Shown: positions 1 to 7,623 of the stretch, piece by piece | How the letters are laid out: every line of letters begins with the position of its first letter | Position numbering within the stretch: position 1 is the first letter of the stretch | NCBI RefSeq assembly: GCF_003838195.1 | Contig: NZ_RCBY01000031.1 | Span: 1-49,772, forward strand | Direction: 5' to 3' | Length of the DNA: 49,772 nucleotides | Source: Okeania hirsuta | Lineage (GTDB): Bacteria > Cyanobacteriota > Cyanobacteriia > Cyanobacteriales > Microcoleaceae | Notes under the pieces: model-generated | What the model saw: only the letters and a program-made list of their open reading frames with translations | What the model was told of the DNA's origin: nothing | Databases searched by the model: none | Translations under genes and position numbers: made by a program

Positions 1-1
1 A

Positions 2-231
2 ATACCATTTTGATAAATGTTTGCTACAAATAACTAGGGGATTTTTTAGGAGTCAACCCACCCCTCGCCCCTCCCCCTCCCAGGAGGGGAAGTCAGGAGT
101 CAGGAGTCGTATGGGAATGGCTTCAATACCACTTTTTAGGTTGGAAATCATCTTTTTTGTCAAAGGGATGTCTCCTGAAAATTATTTTTATCCCTCTTAC
201 TATTCGTAACATTCTTTTTTCAAAATGGTAT
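2..231. repeat. MITE-like element, family A (perfect 12-bp terminal inverted repeats)
   Basis: The left end ATACCATTTTGA (2-13) is the exact reverse complement of the right end TCAAAATGGTAT (220-231). The 230-bp interior has no credible gene. Related copies lie at about 6260-6618 and 23911-24150 and share the end sequence with TTTGCTACAAATA and the interior with GGTATTGAAGC. The family is non-coding and probably moved in trans by an unseen transposase (inference). Confidence 0.75.
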
Positions 232-521
232 AAAACCTTCTCCTGGTATGGCATAAACCCAGTTCAACGTTAGCGAAGCTTTGGATAATTAGTTGTAGTT
301 GCCAGCAATAAGGAACTTTTTCAGCCAGGATTAATTGCAACTAGATTTATACTTGAGCCAGAATTAACTGCAACTGAGCCAGCAATAAATTTTTTGAGCC
401 AGAATTAACTGCTTTAACTTTTAACTTTTGACTTCTGACTTGCGCGTAGCGCTATATTAGGCCCCTTTTTACGGTATTATAGAAAGAATGACCACAATTA
501 TTTACTCGAAATTATTAAGAT
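232..521 (+). other. hemC upstream region, no gene
   Basis: No reading frame of note. It contains short degenerate direct repeats of the type GAGCCAGAATTAACTGC (about 354-415) and a TAGCGCTATA patch. The hemC promoter must lie here, but no element can be assigned with confidence. Confidence 0.4.
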
Positions 522-1484
522 ATGACAGTATCTGCCCCTACTCGTACCGTTCGGATCGGTTCCCGCAAAAGTCAACTCGCTTTAGTTCAAACTTATTGGG
601 TACAAGAAGAACTCCAGAAAAATTTCCCAGATATCACATTTGAAGTCCACACCATGTCTACTCAGGGGGACAAAATTCTGGATGTGGCCTTAGCAAAAAT
701 TGGGGACAAAGGACTTTTTACCAAGGAACTAGAGTTGGGAATGCTGCAAAACGAAACTGACTTAGCAGTTCATTCTCTCAAAGACTTACCTACAAATCTT
801 CCAGAAGGTCTAGTTTTAGGTTGTGTTACCGAACGGGAAAACCCAGCAGATGCTCTAGTCGTCCATGAAAAGTTTAAAGATAAACAACTTGAAGCTTTGC
901 CAGAAGGTGCTGTTATTGGTACATCTTCCTTGAGACGTTTGGCACAACTCCGCCACCATTACCCCTATTTTGAATTTAAGGATGTTCGTGGTAATCTCAA
1001 TACTAGATTAGCAAAATTAGATGCTGGAGAGTATGATGCCCTAGTTTTAGCTTTTGCTGGTTTGCATAGATTGGGTATGGGCGATCGCATTCATCAGGTT
1101 ATACCGCCAGAAGTTTCTCTTCATGCAGTTGGGCAAGGTGCTTTAGGAATAGAATGTCGTGACGGAGATAATGATATTCTTGATATATTGAAGAGTCTGG
1201 AACATACTTCCACGGCTCAAAGATGTTATGCCGAACGTGCTTTTTTGAGAGAGTTGGAAGGTGGGTGTCAAGTTCCGATTGGTGTCAATACTAAAATAGA
1301 AGAGGAACAACTGACTTTAACTGGCATTGTTGCTAGTTTAGATGGTCAGAAATTAGTTAAGGATATTGTTACTGGTGCTGCCTCTGATGCAGAACAAATA
1401 GGTATTGAATTAGCTCAAAAATTGAGAAAACAAGGTGCCCAAGAAATCTTAGATAAAATTTTGGCAGAAATTGACCGTAGTTAG
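522..1484 (+). CDS. hemC: Hydroxymethylbilane synthase (porphobilinogen deaminase)
   Basis: Polymerises four porphobilinogens into hydroxymethylbilane in cytosolic tetrapyrrole synthesis, feeding haem, chlorophyll, phycobilin and cobalamin. The 320-aa length is normal for the family. Visible hallmarks are the N-terminal [13 protein letters not shown], the catalytic aspartate in HSLKDLP (about D88), the substrate-binding arginines in [12 protein letters not shown] and [10 protein letters not shown] (about 133-162), and the cysteine that carries the dipyrromethane cofactor in [11 protein letters not shown] (C249). The ATG at 522 places the N-terminus where the family begins; no strong Shine-Dalgarno is seen. 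It stands alone, followed by a hairpin at about 1496-1527. Confidence 0.97.
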   Translation: MTVSAPTRTVRIGSRKSQLALVQTYWVQEELQKNFPDITFEVHTMSTQGDKILDVALAKIGDKGLFTKELELGMLQNETDLAVHSLKDLPTNLPEGLVLGCVTERENPADALVVHEKFKDKQLEALPEGAVIGTSSLRRLAQLRHHYPYFEFKDVRGNLNTRLAKLDAGEYDALVLAFAGLHRLGMGDRIHQVIPPEVSLHAVGQGALGIECRDGDNDILDILKSLEHTSTAQRCYAERAFLRELEGGCQVPIGVNTKIEEEQLTLTGIVASLDGQKLVKDIVTGAASDAEQIGIELAQKLRKQGAQEILDKILAEIDRS

Positions 1485-1489
1485 TTTTG

Positions 1490-1530
1490 ATATACTCCCG
1501 ACGTTGCGCTTACGCGACAACGCGGGATTC
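1490..1530 (+). terminator. Hairpin after hemC, possibly an IS605-type end remnant
   Basis: CCCG (1497-1500) pairs with CGGG (1523-1526), and GTTGCG pairs with CGCGAC inside it. It lies a few bases after the hemC stop and could act as a terminator, although no long T run follows. The flanking pattern (ACTCCCG...CGGGATTCTT) resembles the subterminal hairpins of the tnpB element at 43458-44950, so it may be a solo transposon end. Confidence 0.45.
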
Positions 1531-1743
1531 TTCAGTCTTAAATGTTTTGTTGATGACGTGATCGTGTAGCCCAACAAAAGTTATCTGGCCACAGTATAAC
1601 ATAGTTTTACGGCACTGGTCAAATTTACTAACTAAATACAGACATATCATAGTTATTAAAAACTATATATAGCGTACTTGCGTAAGTTCTGATATATGAA
1701 CCGTGGCAGCATAATATATTTAAAATTTGTCATGGCGGGTTTT

Positions 1744-1902
1744 ATATCATGTCCATTGGTATTGTTTGTGTAAACCCAAGAGTGAATATCTACAGGAAAT
1801 TTAGGTTTTTTTCTTGCTCAATAGTCTTCCTCCCTCTTTTCTCTTCCCTCTTCCTTCTTCCTTAGCTTCGCTATACAATACTGATGCTACCGGACATGAT
1901 AT
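1744..1902. repeat. MITE-like element, family B (ATATCA-RTCC ends)
   Basis: Begins with ATATCATGTCC and ends with GGACATGATAT, an 11-bp inverted repeat. The interior holds only simple TTCTTCC-rich sequence. It belongs to a family with at least six other copies in the window. The right-hand 50 bases also recur inverted on the other side of mgtE. Confidence 0.65.
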
Positions 1903-1964
1903 TAAATATAAATAGCTAGGTATAACAATTTTTGCCCAACCTTGAAACCCGCCCCGACACTTTT

Positions 1965-3371
1965 TCATATTTGTAGAATTACTCGTGCCAAGTTGAAATA
2001 AATCAAAACACCGAGAACATCTACAGCAGTAGTAATAAACGGTGCTGACATTAAGGCGGGGTCTAACCCAAATGAACGAAACAGGAATGGCAAAGACGAA
2101 CCAGCAACAGAAGCCAAAATTGAGATTGCCAGCAAACTTACACCCACTGTCACTGACACTTCTAAATTACCATTGACAATAAACAGGAAAGCCCAAACTG
2201 TTGCTAACAAACCGAGAACACTCCCAAGTATTGCGCCAGCAGCAGCTTCACGCAGAATCACTTTAAATGGCCCTATTTTCCAAATTTCATCGGTATTCAT
2301 ACCTCTAATCACAACAGTGGAAGATTGCGCTCCCACATTCCCTCCAGTACCAGTCAACAATGGAATAAATGCTGCTAAGGCAACTACTTTTTTCAGAATA
2401 TCTTCTTGCGCTGTAATAATTCCACCCGTCACACTATTTGTCAGCAGTAACACAAATAACCAGACCACTCTTCTGCGAGCAGCAGTAAATAGATTTACCT
2501 GGAAATAGTTATCACCTTCAGACTGTACGCCACCTAGAGCATAAATATCTTCGGTAGTTTCCTGTTCCAAAATATCGAGAACATCATCAATGGTAATGAT
2601 ACCCACGAGTCGTTGTTCGCTATCTACTACTGGTATTGCCAAAAAGTCGTAACGCTGAATAATACGAGCAACTTCTTCTTGGTCAGTACCAGTTTGCACG
2701 CAGACAAAATCACGGCTCATAATTTCGCTGATGGTTTGGTTGAGTTGAGAAGTGACTAAATCTCGCAATGACAGAATACCTGTGAGATGACGGTTAGTGT
2801 CAGTCACATATAGAGAATAAACTGTTTCAGTAACGTGAGCTAATGAGCGAATACGTTCTAAACTTTGAGAAACTGTATATTCTTCTTTTAGGGAGATGTA
2901 TTCCGGAGTCATTATCCGTCCTGCTGTTCCAGAGTTGTAACCCAGAAGCTGCGCTGTAGCTTGGCGTTCAGCAGGGCTAAGTTGACCTAATAAACGCCTG
3001 ACAACGGTTGCGGGCAATTCTTCAAATAGTTTAGCACGGTCATCAGGTGACATTTTATCAACGATATCTATAACTTCTTGGCGTTTGAACTTTTCGCACA
3101 GAGACTGTTGTACGCTGGAGTCTAGTTGTTCATAAACTTCGATCGCTTCACGTTTAGAAAGCAAGCGAAATGCGATGACTTGCATTGTTTCTGGTAAACC
3201 TTCGATCGCTTCGGCAATATCAGCTGGTTGTACAGGAACTAACATCGCTTTAGCTCCAGATAAGTTATCTTGTTCTAACAGAGCTTGAAGTTGTGATCGA
3301 ACTAACTCCCGTAATTCTTGACGAGAAATAGTAGCTATGGAAGGGGATGAATAGTTATTATCTTCAGTCAA
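1965..3371 (-). CDS. mgtE: MgtE-family magnesium transporter
   Basis: Cytoplasmic-membrane Mg2+ channel/transporter gated by intracellular Mg2+. The 468 aa follow the family plan: an acidic N-terminal helical domain (about 20-150), a pair of CBS domains (about 150-275, with GRIMTPEYISL and VGIITIDDVLDIL), then about five C-terminal membrane helices including GTGGNVGAQSSTVVIRG, the conserved pore-lining segment of MgtE. The start is TTG (3369-3371), decided by a strong AGGAGGG five bases upstream (3377-3383). The gene stands alone and is bracketed by two inverted copies of a roughly 50-bp sequence (about 1845-1902 and 3446-3500). Confidence 0.95.
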   Translation of the reverse strand: MTEDNNYSSPSIATISRQELRELVRSQLQALLEQDNLSGAKAMLVPVQPADIAEAIEGLPETMQVIAFRLLSKREAIEVYEQLDSSVQQSLCEKFKRQEVIDIVDKMSPDDRAKLFEELPATVVRRLLGQLSPAERQATAQLLGYNSGTAGRIMTPEYISLKEEYTVSQSLERIRSLAHVTETVYSLYVTDTNRHLTGILSLRDLVTSQLNQTISEIMSRDFVCVQTGTDQEEVARIIQRYDFLAIPVVDSEQRLVGIITIDDVLDILEQETTEDIYALGGVQSEGDNYFQVNLFTAARRRVVWLFVLLLTNSVTGGIITAQEDILKKVVALAAFIPLLTGTGGNVGAQSSTVVIRGMNTDEIWKIGPFKVILREAAAGAILGSVLGLLATVWAFLFIVNGNLEVSVTVGVSLLAISILASVAGSSLPFLFRSFGLDPALMSAPFITTAVDVLGVLIYFNLARVILQI

Positions 3372-3445
3372 AGCTAACCCTCCTAATATATAGATTGCTG
3401 AATCTAGTTTAGAGGCTAAATGAACTTTTTGCTCGTTACCAGGTA

Positions 3446-3500
3446 ATCATATTATGTCCGGTAGCATCGGTATTGTATAGCAAAGGTAAGGAAGAAGCAA
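3446..3500. repeat. Inverted partner of 1845-1902 flanking mgtE
   Basis: TATTATGTCCGGTAGCATCGG and the following GTATTGTATAGCAAAG are the reverse complement, with few mismatches, of the sequence ending at 1902 on the far side of mgtE. Together the two copies form long inverted repeats around a single gene. Confidence 0.65.
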
Positions 3501-3543
3501 GAAGCAAGAGGCAAGATGGCTTAATTTCTTCTTCCTGTTTTTT

Positions 3544-3870
3544 TATAGAACCCATTTGGTATCTATGCACGCGGTATGTGATTTTAGCTACTGGAGTTAG
3601 GAAGACCGAGTCAGAAGTTAGGAGATTCAGTTAGAGAAGAGGGGAAAAAGGTAGAAAAATTGGTAGTCCTGGTCGCGTAATGGTATACAAGAACAAGGAA
3701 TGCCTGGCATGGGGGCAAGATGCTCCCACTGTTCTGGTAACAAAAATAATGACAATGCACGACCCATGAAAATGCACAACTACCGAAAAATTCTCCCATC
3801 TCCCCTACTCCCCTACTCCCTATCTTTAACTATAACTATATAAATAGATAGCGATCAAATGGGTTCTATA
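3544..3870. mobile_element. MITE-like element, family C, with a second repeat nested inside
   Basis: The left end TATAGAACCCATTTGGTATC and the right end CAAATGGGTTCTATA are inverted repeats. Inside, about 3661-3785 is a second repeat (GGTAGTCCTGG...GCACGACC), found again inverted at about 21574-21690. The right end forms the last codons of the broken binding-protein gene on the minus strand. Single ends of the same family occur at about 15402-15418 and 15862-15884. Confidence 0.65.
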
Positions 3871-4719
3871 ACCCACTACATTTATCAGCAATGGAGATGT
3901 TGCTCCTGCTAATTTGGTTAAAATATCTGTAATTTGACTAATGGAAAGTTTAACGCGAATATATTCATTGACTGTTTTTTCCCACTCTGAATCATTGGCG
4001 GGTAAAATCATGCTGTATGAAATACAGGTAAGTGGTCGATTTGGTTCTATTGAATATTGAGTTTCCTTTAATCCTTTCCGGAAAGCTTCTCCTACTAATA
4101 AAATACCATCACTAGCAAAAGCATCAATAGTACCTGCAACAGCATCTTTCACAGCAGTTTCTCTTCCCGACGCTCCTTGATAAACCTTTTGGTCTGCTAG
4201 TTGGTATCGACTATCAATGAATTATTTTGTCAGAGAATCATTGAGAACTCCAATTAAAATTCCTTCCATAAATCCATCAGGATTAACTGTTAGTCTTCTG
4301 TCTGGCTTCATCATTAAATATTTACCAGTGGTGAAGAAACGTTTGGAATAAATGACTCCTGTTGGTGGATTTTTTCTAATAGTATTAGGACCACATTCTA
4401 GATGAACTCGCTTATTAGCTACGCTGCGGTGACGACCTTTTTCTGATTCTTCATCAAGAAGAATTTCTAATTTTTCTATACTAATATTTCTGTTTAATTT
4501 TTCTTCTAAAATTTTTTTAAACCCATTCATTAATTCTATGCAAATTCCTTCCCATTTACTACCATAAACATAACCAAAAGGAGCCGCATCTTTTCTCATT
4601 CCGACTTTCAGTACACCAGTTTGTTTAATTTCTTGTAATACTTCTTGCGACTGAGCAACCCCAGGATTAATTAAAGAAAATATAATACTAAATATGATAA
4701 TAATTAGTTTGTTATTCAT
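3826..4719 (-). pseudogene. Amino-acid ABC transporter substrate-binding protein, inactivated
   Basis: A periplasmic binding protein of the solute-binding family 3 type. A signal peptide (MNNKLIIIIFSIIFSLINPG) is followed by LKVGMRKDAAPFGY and, after the break, VKDAVAGTIDAFASDGILLVG. The frame is interrupted by TAA at 4222-4224. Reading through in the same frame gives FIDSRYQLADQKVYQG and continues without shift to 3826, so this is a point nonsense change (or a base error), not a frameshift. The apparent second start at 4150-4152 is an internal GTG. The last codons (after LLINVVG) are the end of a family C repeat element, so the C-terminus is also altered. No permease or ATPase partner is adjacent. 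Probably non-functional. Confidence 0.8.
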
Positions 4720-5290
4720 ATTTTACCTCACATTAAAATCATTAATATCTTTATCGATCTAAATATTGTACAGTTTGATCACAGATTATGAGAAATTCAA
4801 TAATTATACAAGGAAAGTAATAAATGTCAAGTTATTTATAAATAATCACGAATGTGGAAGAATAAACAAGTAATATCAAGGTTAATCGCTATTAATCAAC
4901 AATTAATATTATTATCAATAGATCGAAAAAATCACAATGGATAAATAACAGTTATTTATCAGCTATAAAATTAATAATTATAATTGAAAACTTTAACAAT
5001 CGCTCATCTATATACGTCAGAAATTAGCAGTTGGTAGTCCATGGCTTAGTTTCTCAATAAAAAACTAGATAATAAGAGTTTTTATCATCAGCTTTCAGAC
5101 ATTTTTTGAATAGTTATTGTTTGAAAAAAATCAGTACCAATACTCAGATAATAGGCTAGTTTATGTTCCTCGTAAAGGTTAATATTATGTAAATAGATAA
5201 TCAGAAAAATAATATCTCTCACCTCAGAGATATTTTCTTACTCAAGACTTCAAATAATTTCCGATTGATGAGATTTGATCTTGCCGAATA
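4720..5290. other. AT-rich intergenic stretch, nothing recognised
   Basis: Very AT-rich, with no sustained reading frame, RNA gene or clear inverted repeat. It presumably includes the promoter of the former binding-protein gene. Confidence 0.5.
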
Positions 5291-5408
5291 ATATCAAATC
5301 CGGTTGAATACTTATTATATAGTTGGCAGAGATAAAGAGTGTGGGGAGGTGGGGAGGTTGAAGTATGGATAGAACTATAAATATATACTGTATAACCGGA
5401 TTCTATAT
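5291..5408. repeat. MITE-like element, family B (ATATCAAATCCGG ends)
   Basis: Starts ATATCAAATCCGGTTGAATA and ends TATAACCGGATTCTATATAA, an imperfect inverted repeat. It is nearly the same along its whole length as the copy at 32350-32474, including the GTGGGGAGGTGGGGAGG core. Confidence 0.75.
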
Positions 5409-5547
5409 AATGAAGGTTTAAAGTCGGTTTTTTAAAGAAGAAAAAAATACTAAATACTTGGTGATCGCCTGACAACAGAGGAGTCTGGTGCTGGTGTTGT
5501 CTTTCAGTTAAATCTTGGTATTCAGGGAGTACCAGAATTTATGTCTA

Positions 5548-5673
5548 ATATCAAATCCGCTCGGGTTTGGTCTAAAAAAATGTTTCATAACAGCGCCATT
5601 GCCAAATCTTTTTTTATCTTCACATCTCTCCACACTATGAATCTAATTACACCAATGCTTCCGGATTTGATAT
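5548..5673. repeat. MITE-like element, family B
   Basis: ATATCAAATCCG (5548-5559) and CGGATTTGATAT (5662-5673) are perfect 12-bp inverted repeats around about 100 bp of non-coding sequence. It lies just downstream of rnhA, which is on the minus strand. Confidence 0.75.
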
Positions 5674-5745
5674 AAGGTGCAGAAGGTGCAGGTTGAAAGA
5701 TGAGTTTGGGGCGAGCACTCCCCACACTCTTACATCAGTCATATT

Positions 5746-6216
5746 TTAATAACCGGAGTCTTGCGGTAAATTCGGTTGTTGTGATGCTTGCACTGCTAAC
5801 TTATCACATCGCTCATTTTCTATATTGCCAGAATGACCGCGCACCCAAAAAAATTCCACTTGATGTTGGTTACATAAATCTAATAATTTTTCCCATAGAT
5901 CGGGATTCATTGCTTTATCTTTTTTATTCCGTTTCCAATCATTAGCTCGCCAGCGTTTTGCCCAACCTTTAGTAATGGCATCAACTATATATTTAGAGTC
6001 AGTATAAAGAGTAACATCACAGGCAGATTCTAGGGTTTGAAGTCCTAGTATTGCTGCCATTAATTCCATGCGGTTATTAGTAGTTAACTTATAACCACCA
6101 GATAGTTCTTGGCGCTGTTTATCAGTAATAATAACTATACCATACCCACCAGGACCAGGATTGCCACTACAAGCACCATCAGTATAGATAGTAACTTCTG
6201 GGATTTTTTCTGTCAT
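5746..6216 (-). CDS. rnhA: Ribonuclease HI
   Basis: Cuts the RNA strand of RNA-DNA hybrids, for example in removing R-loops and primers. The 156-aa length is typical of bacterial RNase HI. The four acidic catalytic residues can be located: D in [18 protein letters not shown] in [11 protein letters not shown] in [13 protein letters not shown], and the C-terminal D in [11 protein letters not shown], which follows the conserved histidine of WVRGHSG. The ATG at 6216 is preceded by AAGGAA. Stands alone between repeat elements. Confidence 0.97.
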   Translation of the reverse strand: MTEKIPEVTIYTDGACSGNPGPGGYGIVIITDKQRQELSGGYKLTTNNRMELMAAILGLQTLESACDVTLYTDSKYIVDAITKGWAKRWRANDWKRNKKDKAMNPDLWEKLLDLCNQHQVEFFWVRGHSGNIENERCDKLAVQASQQPNLPQDSGY

Positions 6217-6259
6217 TTTGATTCCTTTTTACCAAGTAATTTCTTATAGATAATCATAG

Positions 6260-6618
6260 AGTGGAATGGTAGTCATGCACAGTAATAAGTAATATAAGTG
6301 TGACTAAAATACAAGTACAGGAAATGTCTCTTTGACAAAGCGGTCGTTAGCGCAGCTTCCCGTAGGGTGGGATGGCTAGGAAACCTGCGCCATCTCCAAT
6401 CGACCAAGAGAGCGGTGCGACCCCGCGACGACACCAGTAGTACCTGGTAGCGCACCAAGAGAAAAAGATAATTTATGACCTAAAAATTGGTATTGAAGCA
6501 ATTCATTCTGACTCGGTCCTCCTGACTTCCCCTCCTGGGTCCCCTCCTGGGAGGGGTTAGGGGTGGGTTGACTCCTAAAAAATACCCTAGCTATTTGTAG
6601 CAAACATTTATCAATTTG
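6260..6618. repeat. Family A element with a nested GCGGTCG repeat
   Basis: The right part (GGTATTGAAGC...TAGCAAACATTTATCAATTTG) matches the reverse of the family A element at 2-231. The match is interrupted at about 6342-6460 by a second repeat (AAGCGGTCG...AATCGACCAAGAG) that also occurs at about 15968-16022 and 18997-19065, so one repeat appears to have inserted into another. The frames across it are not genes. Confidence 0.55.
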
Positions 6619-7126
6619 CTATAATAGGTTTAAATTTTACTGGAAAAATTTGAGTAATTTCCCACCAACTTTTTTTAATTTTGTGAAAAAGTTGCCAAGG
6701 TTATTGAATATTGAAAATGATTGGGTTGAATGGAAAGGAAAATATAAAAAAATCTGGTGAAATTGATTTGGCTAAATCTTTAGGTGAAAATTTTCAGTTT
6801 GATTCTTGGTTCTTACCTGGATTCATTAACTTGAGAAACTCAGTCTAATTTATTAGATTCTTTATTATTATTAATCCTATTCCAGGTATTTTAAATACTA
6901 TTATGTCACTTATCATTATAGGTATTATCAGAATAGTTTTTAAAATATTTATTATATTAAGGTTTTCGGTCATTTTAGTTTGTCTATTTTCTAAAGCTTC
7001 TAGGGATTTGTTGCATGAATAGGTGATAGAATAGAGTTCAGTTCACTTCCCCTATGGCCATCTTTAAGCCCAGCAGTCAATTCAGTTATCAGTTAGCCTC
7101 TTTATAGAGGAGCTACGGTATCAGTT
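6619..7126. other. Intergenic, possible decayed small gene
   Basis: An ATG at 6717 opens a 43-codon frame to 6848 (begins MIGLNGKENIKKSGEI). A shifted frame then continues with a strongly hydrophobic stretch (IIINPIPGILNTIMSLIIIG). This could be a frameshifted small membrane-protein gene. I do not recognise it, and it may be chance in AT-rich DNA. Confidence 0.25.
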
Positions 7127-7277
7127 ATATCAAATCCGTTTAATTGGACATAAAAAAAATCTTCAATCGCCATAACTACGTTTATCTTTGTAATTCTTTC
7201 TCCTCCTGAGGAGGTCCGACTGACTCCTGAGGACTCCTAACTTAACCATTCTATGGCTGTTTAACCGGATTTGATAT
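7127..7277. repeat. MITE-like element, family B
   Basis: Perfect 12-bp ends: ATATCAAATCCG (7127-7138) and CGGATTTGATAT (7266-7277). The interior is non-coding. Confidence 0.75.
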
Positions 7278-7440
7278 TAGCTTCCTCCGGAAGAACTGCA
7301 GACTTCAGTTATCAGTGACTATCCCGTGAAATCAGTAGCTTTAAATCAGGAATATTTTAATTTTCATCCCCTTAAAAAGAGAGAATTGTTAATTATTTTT
7401 CTTGATCATTAACTCTACTAAAACTTAATGAGAGTAACTT

Positions 7441-7613
7441 ATATCATGTCCGTTCAATTAGTGATAAAAAACTTCCTTCTTCTTATTCTTCTCTCGTGAC
7501 TCCTGATTCCTAACTCTTGATTCCTCCGTCGTTATTGATAAGTATTCAACTAGACATGATATAACTCCTGACTCTTCCCTGATTATTGATAAGTATTCAA
7601 TCGGACATGATAT
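7441..7613. repeat. MITE-like element, family B, with a duplicated right end
   Basis: Starts ATATCATGTCCG. A first inverted end (TAGACATGATAT) closes at 7562, and a second copy of the right-hand 50 bases (ATTGATAAGTATTCAA...CGGACATGATAT) closes at 7613, ten bases beyond the YcaO gene's stop. It may end that transcript. Confidence 0.65.
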
Positions 7614-7623
7614 TACTAAAAAT

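Noticed and set aside
2173-2508. 111-codon plus-strand frame
   Set aside because: Lies entirely antisense to mgtE, which has clear family motifs.
4150-4152. GTG as start of an independent 108-codon gene
   Set aside because: It is in frame with the upstream binding-protein fragment, the translation continues across the stop, and no ribosome site precedes it.
5242-5475. 77-codon minus-strand frame
   Set aside because: Runs through the family B element at 5291-5408, and its translation is low-complexity.
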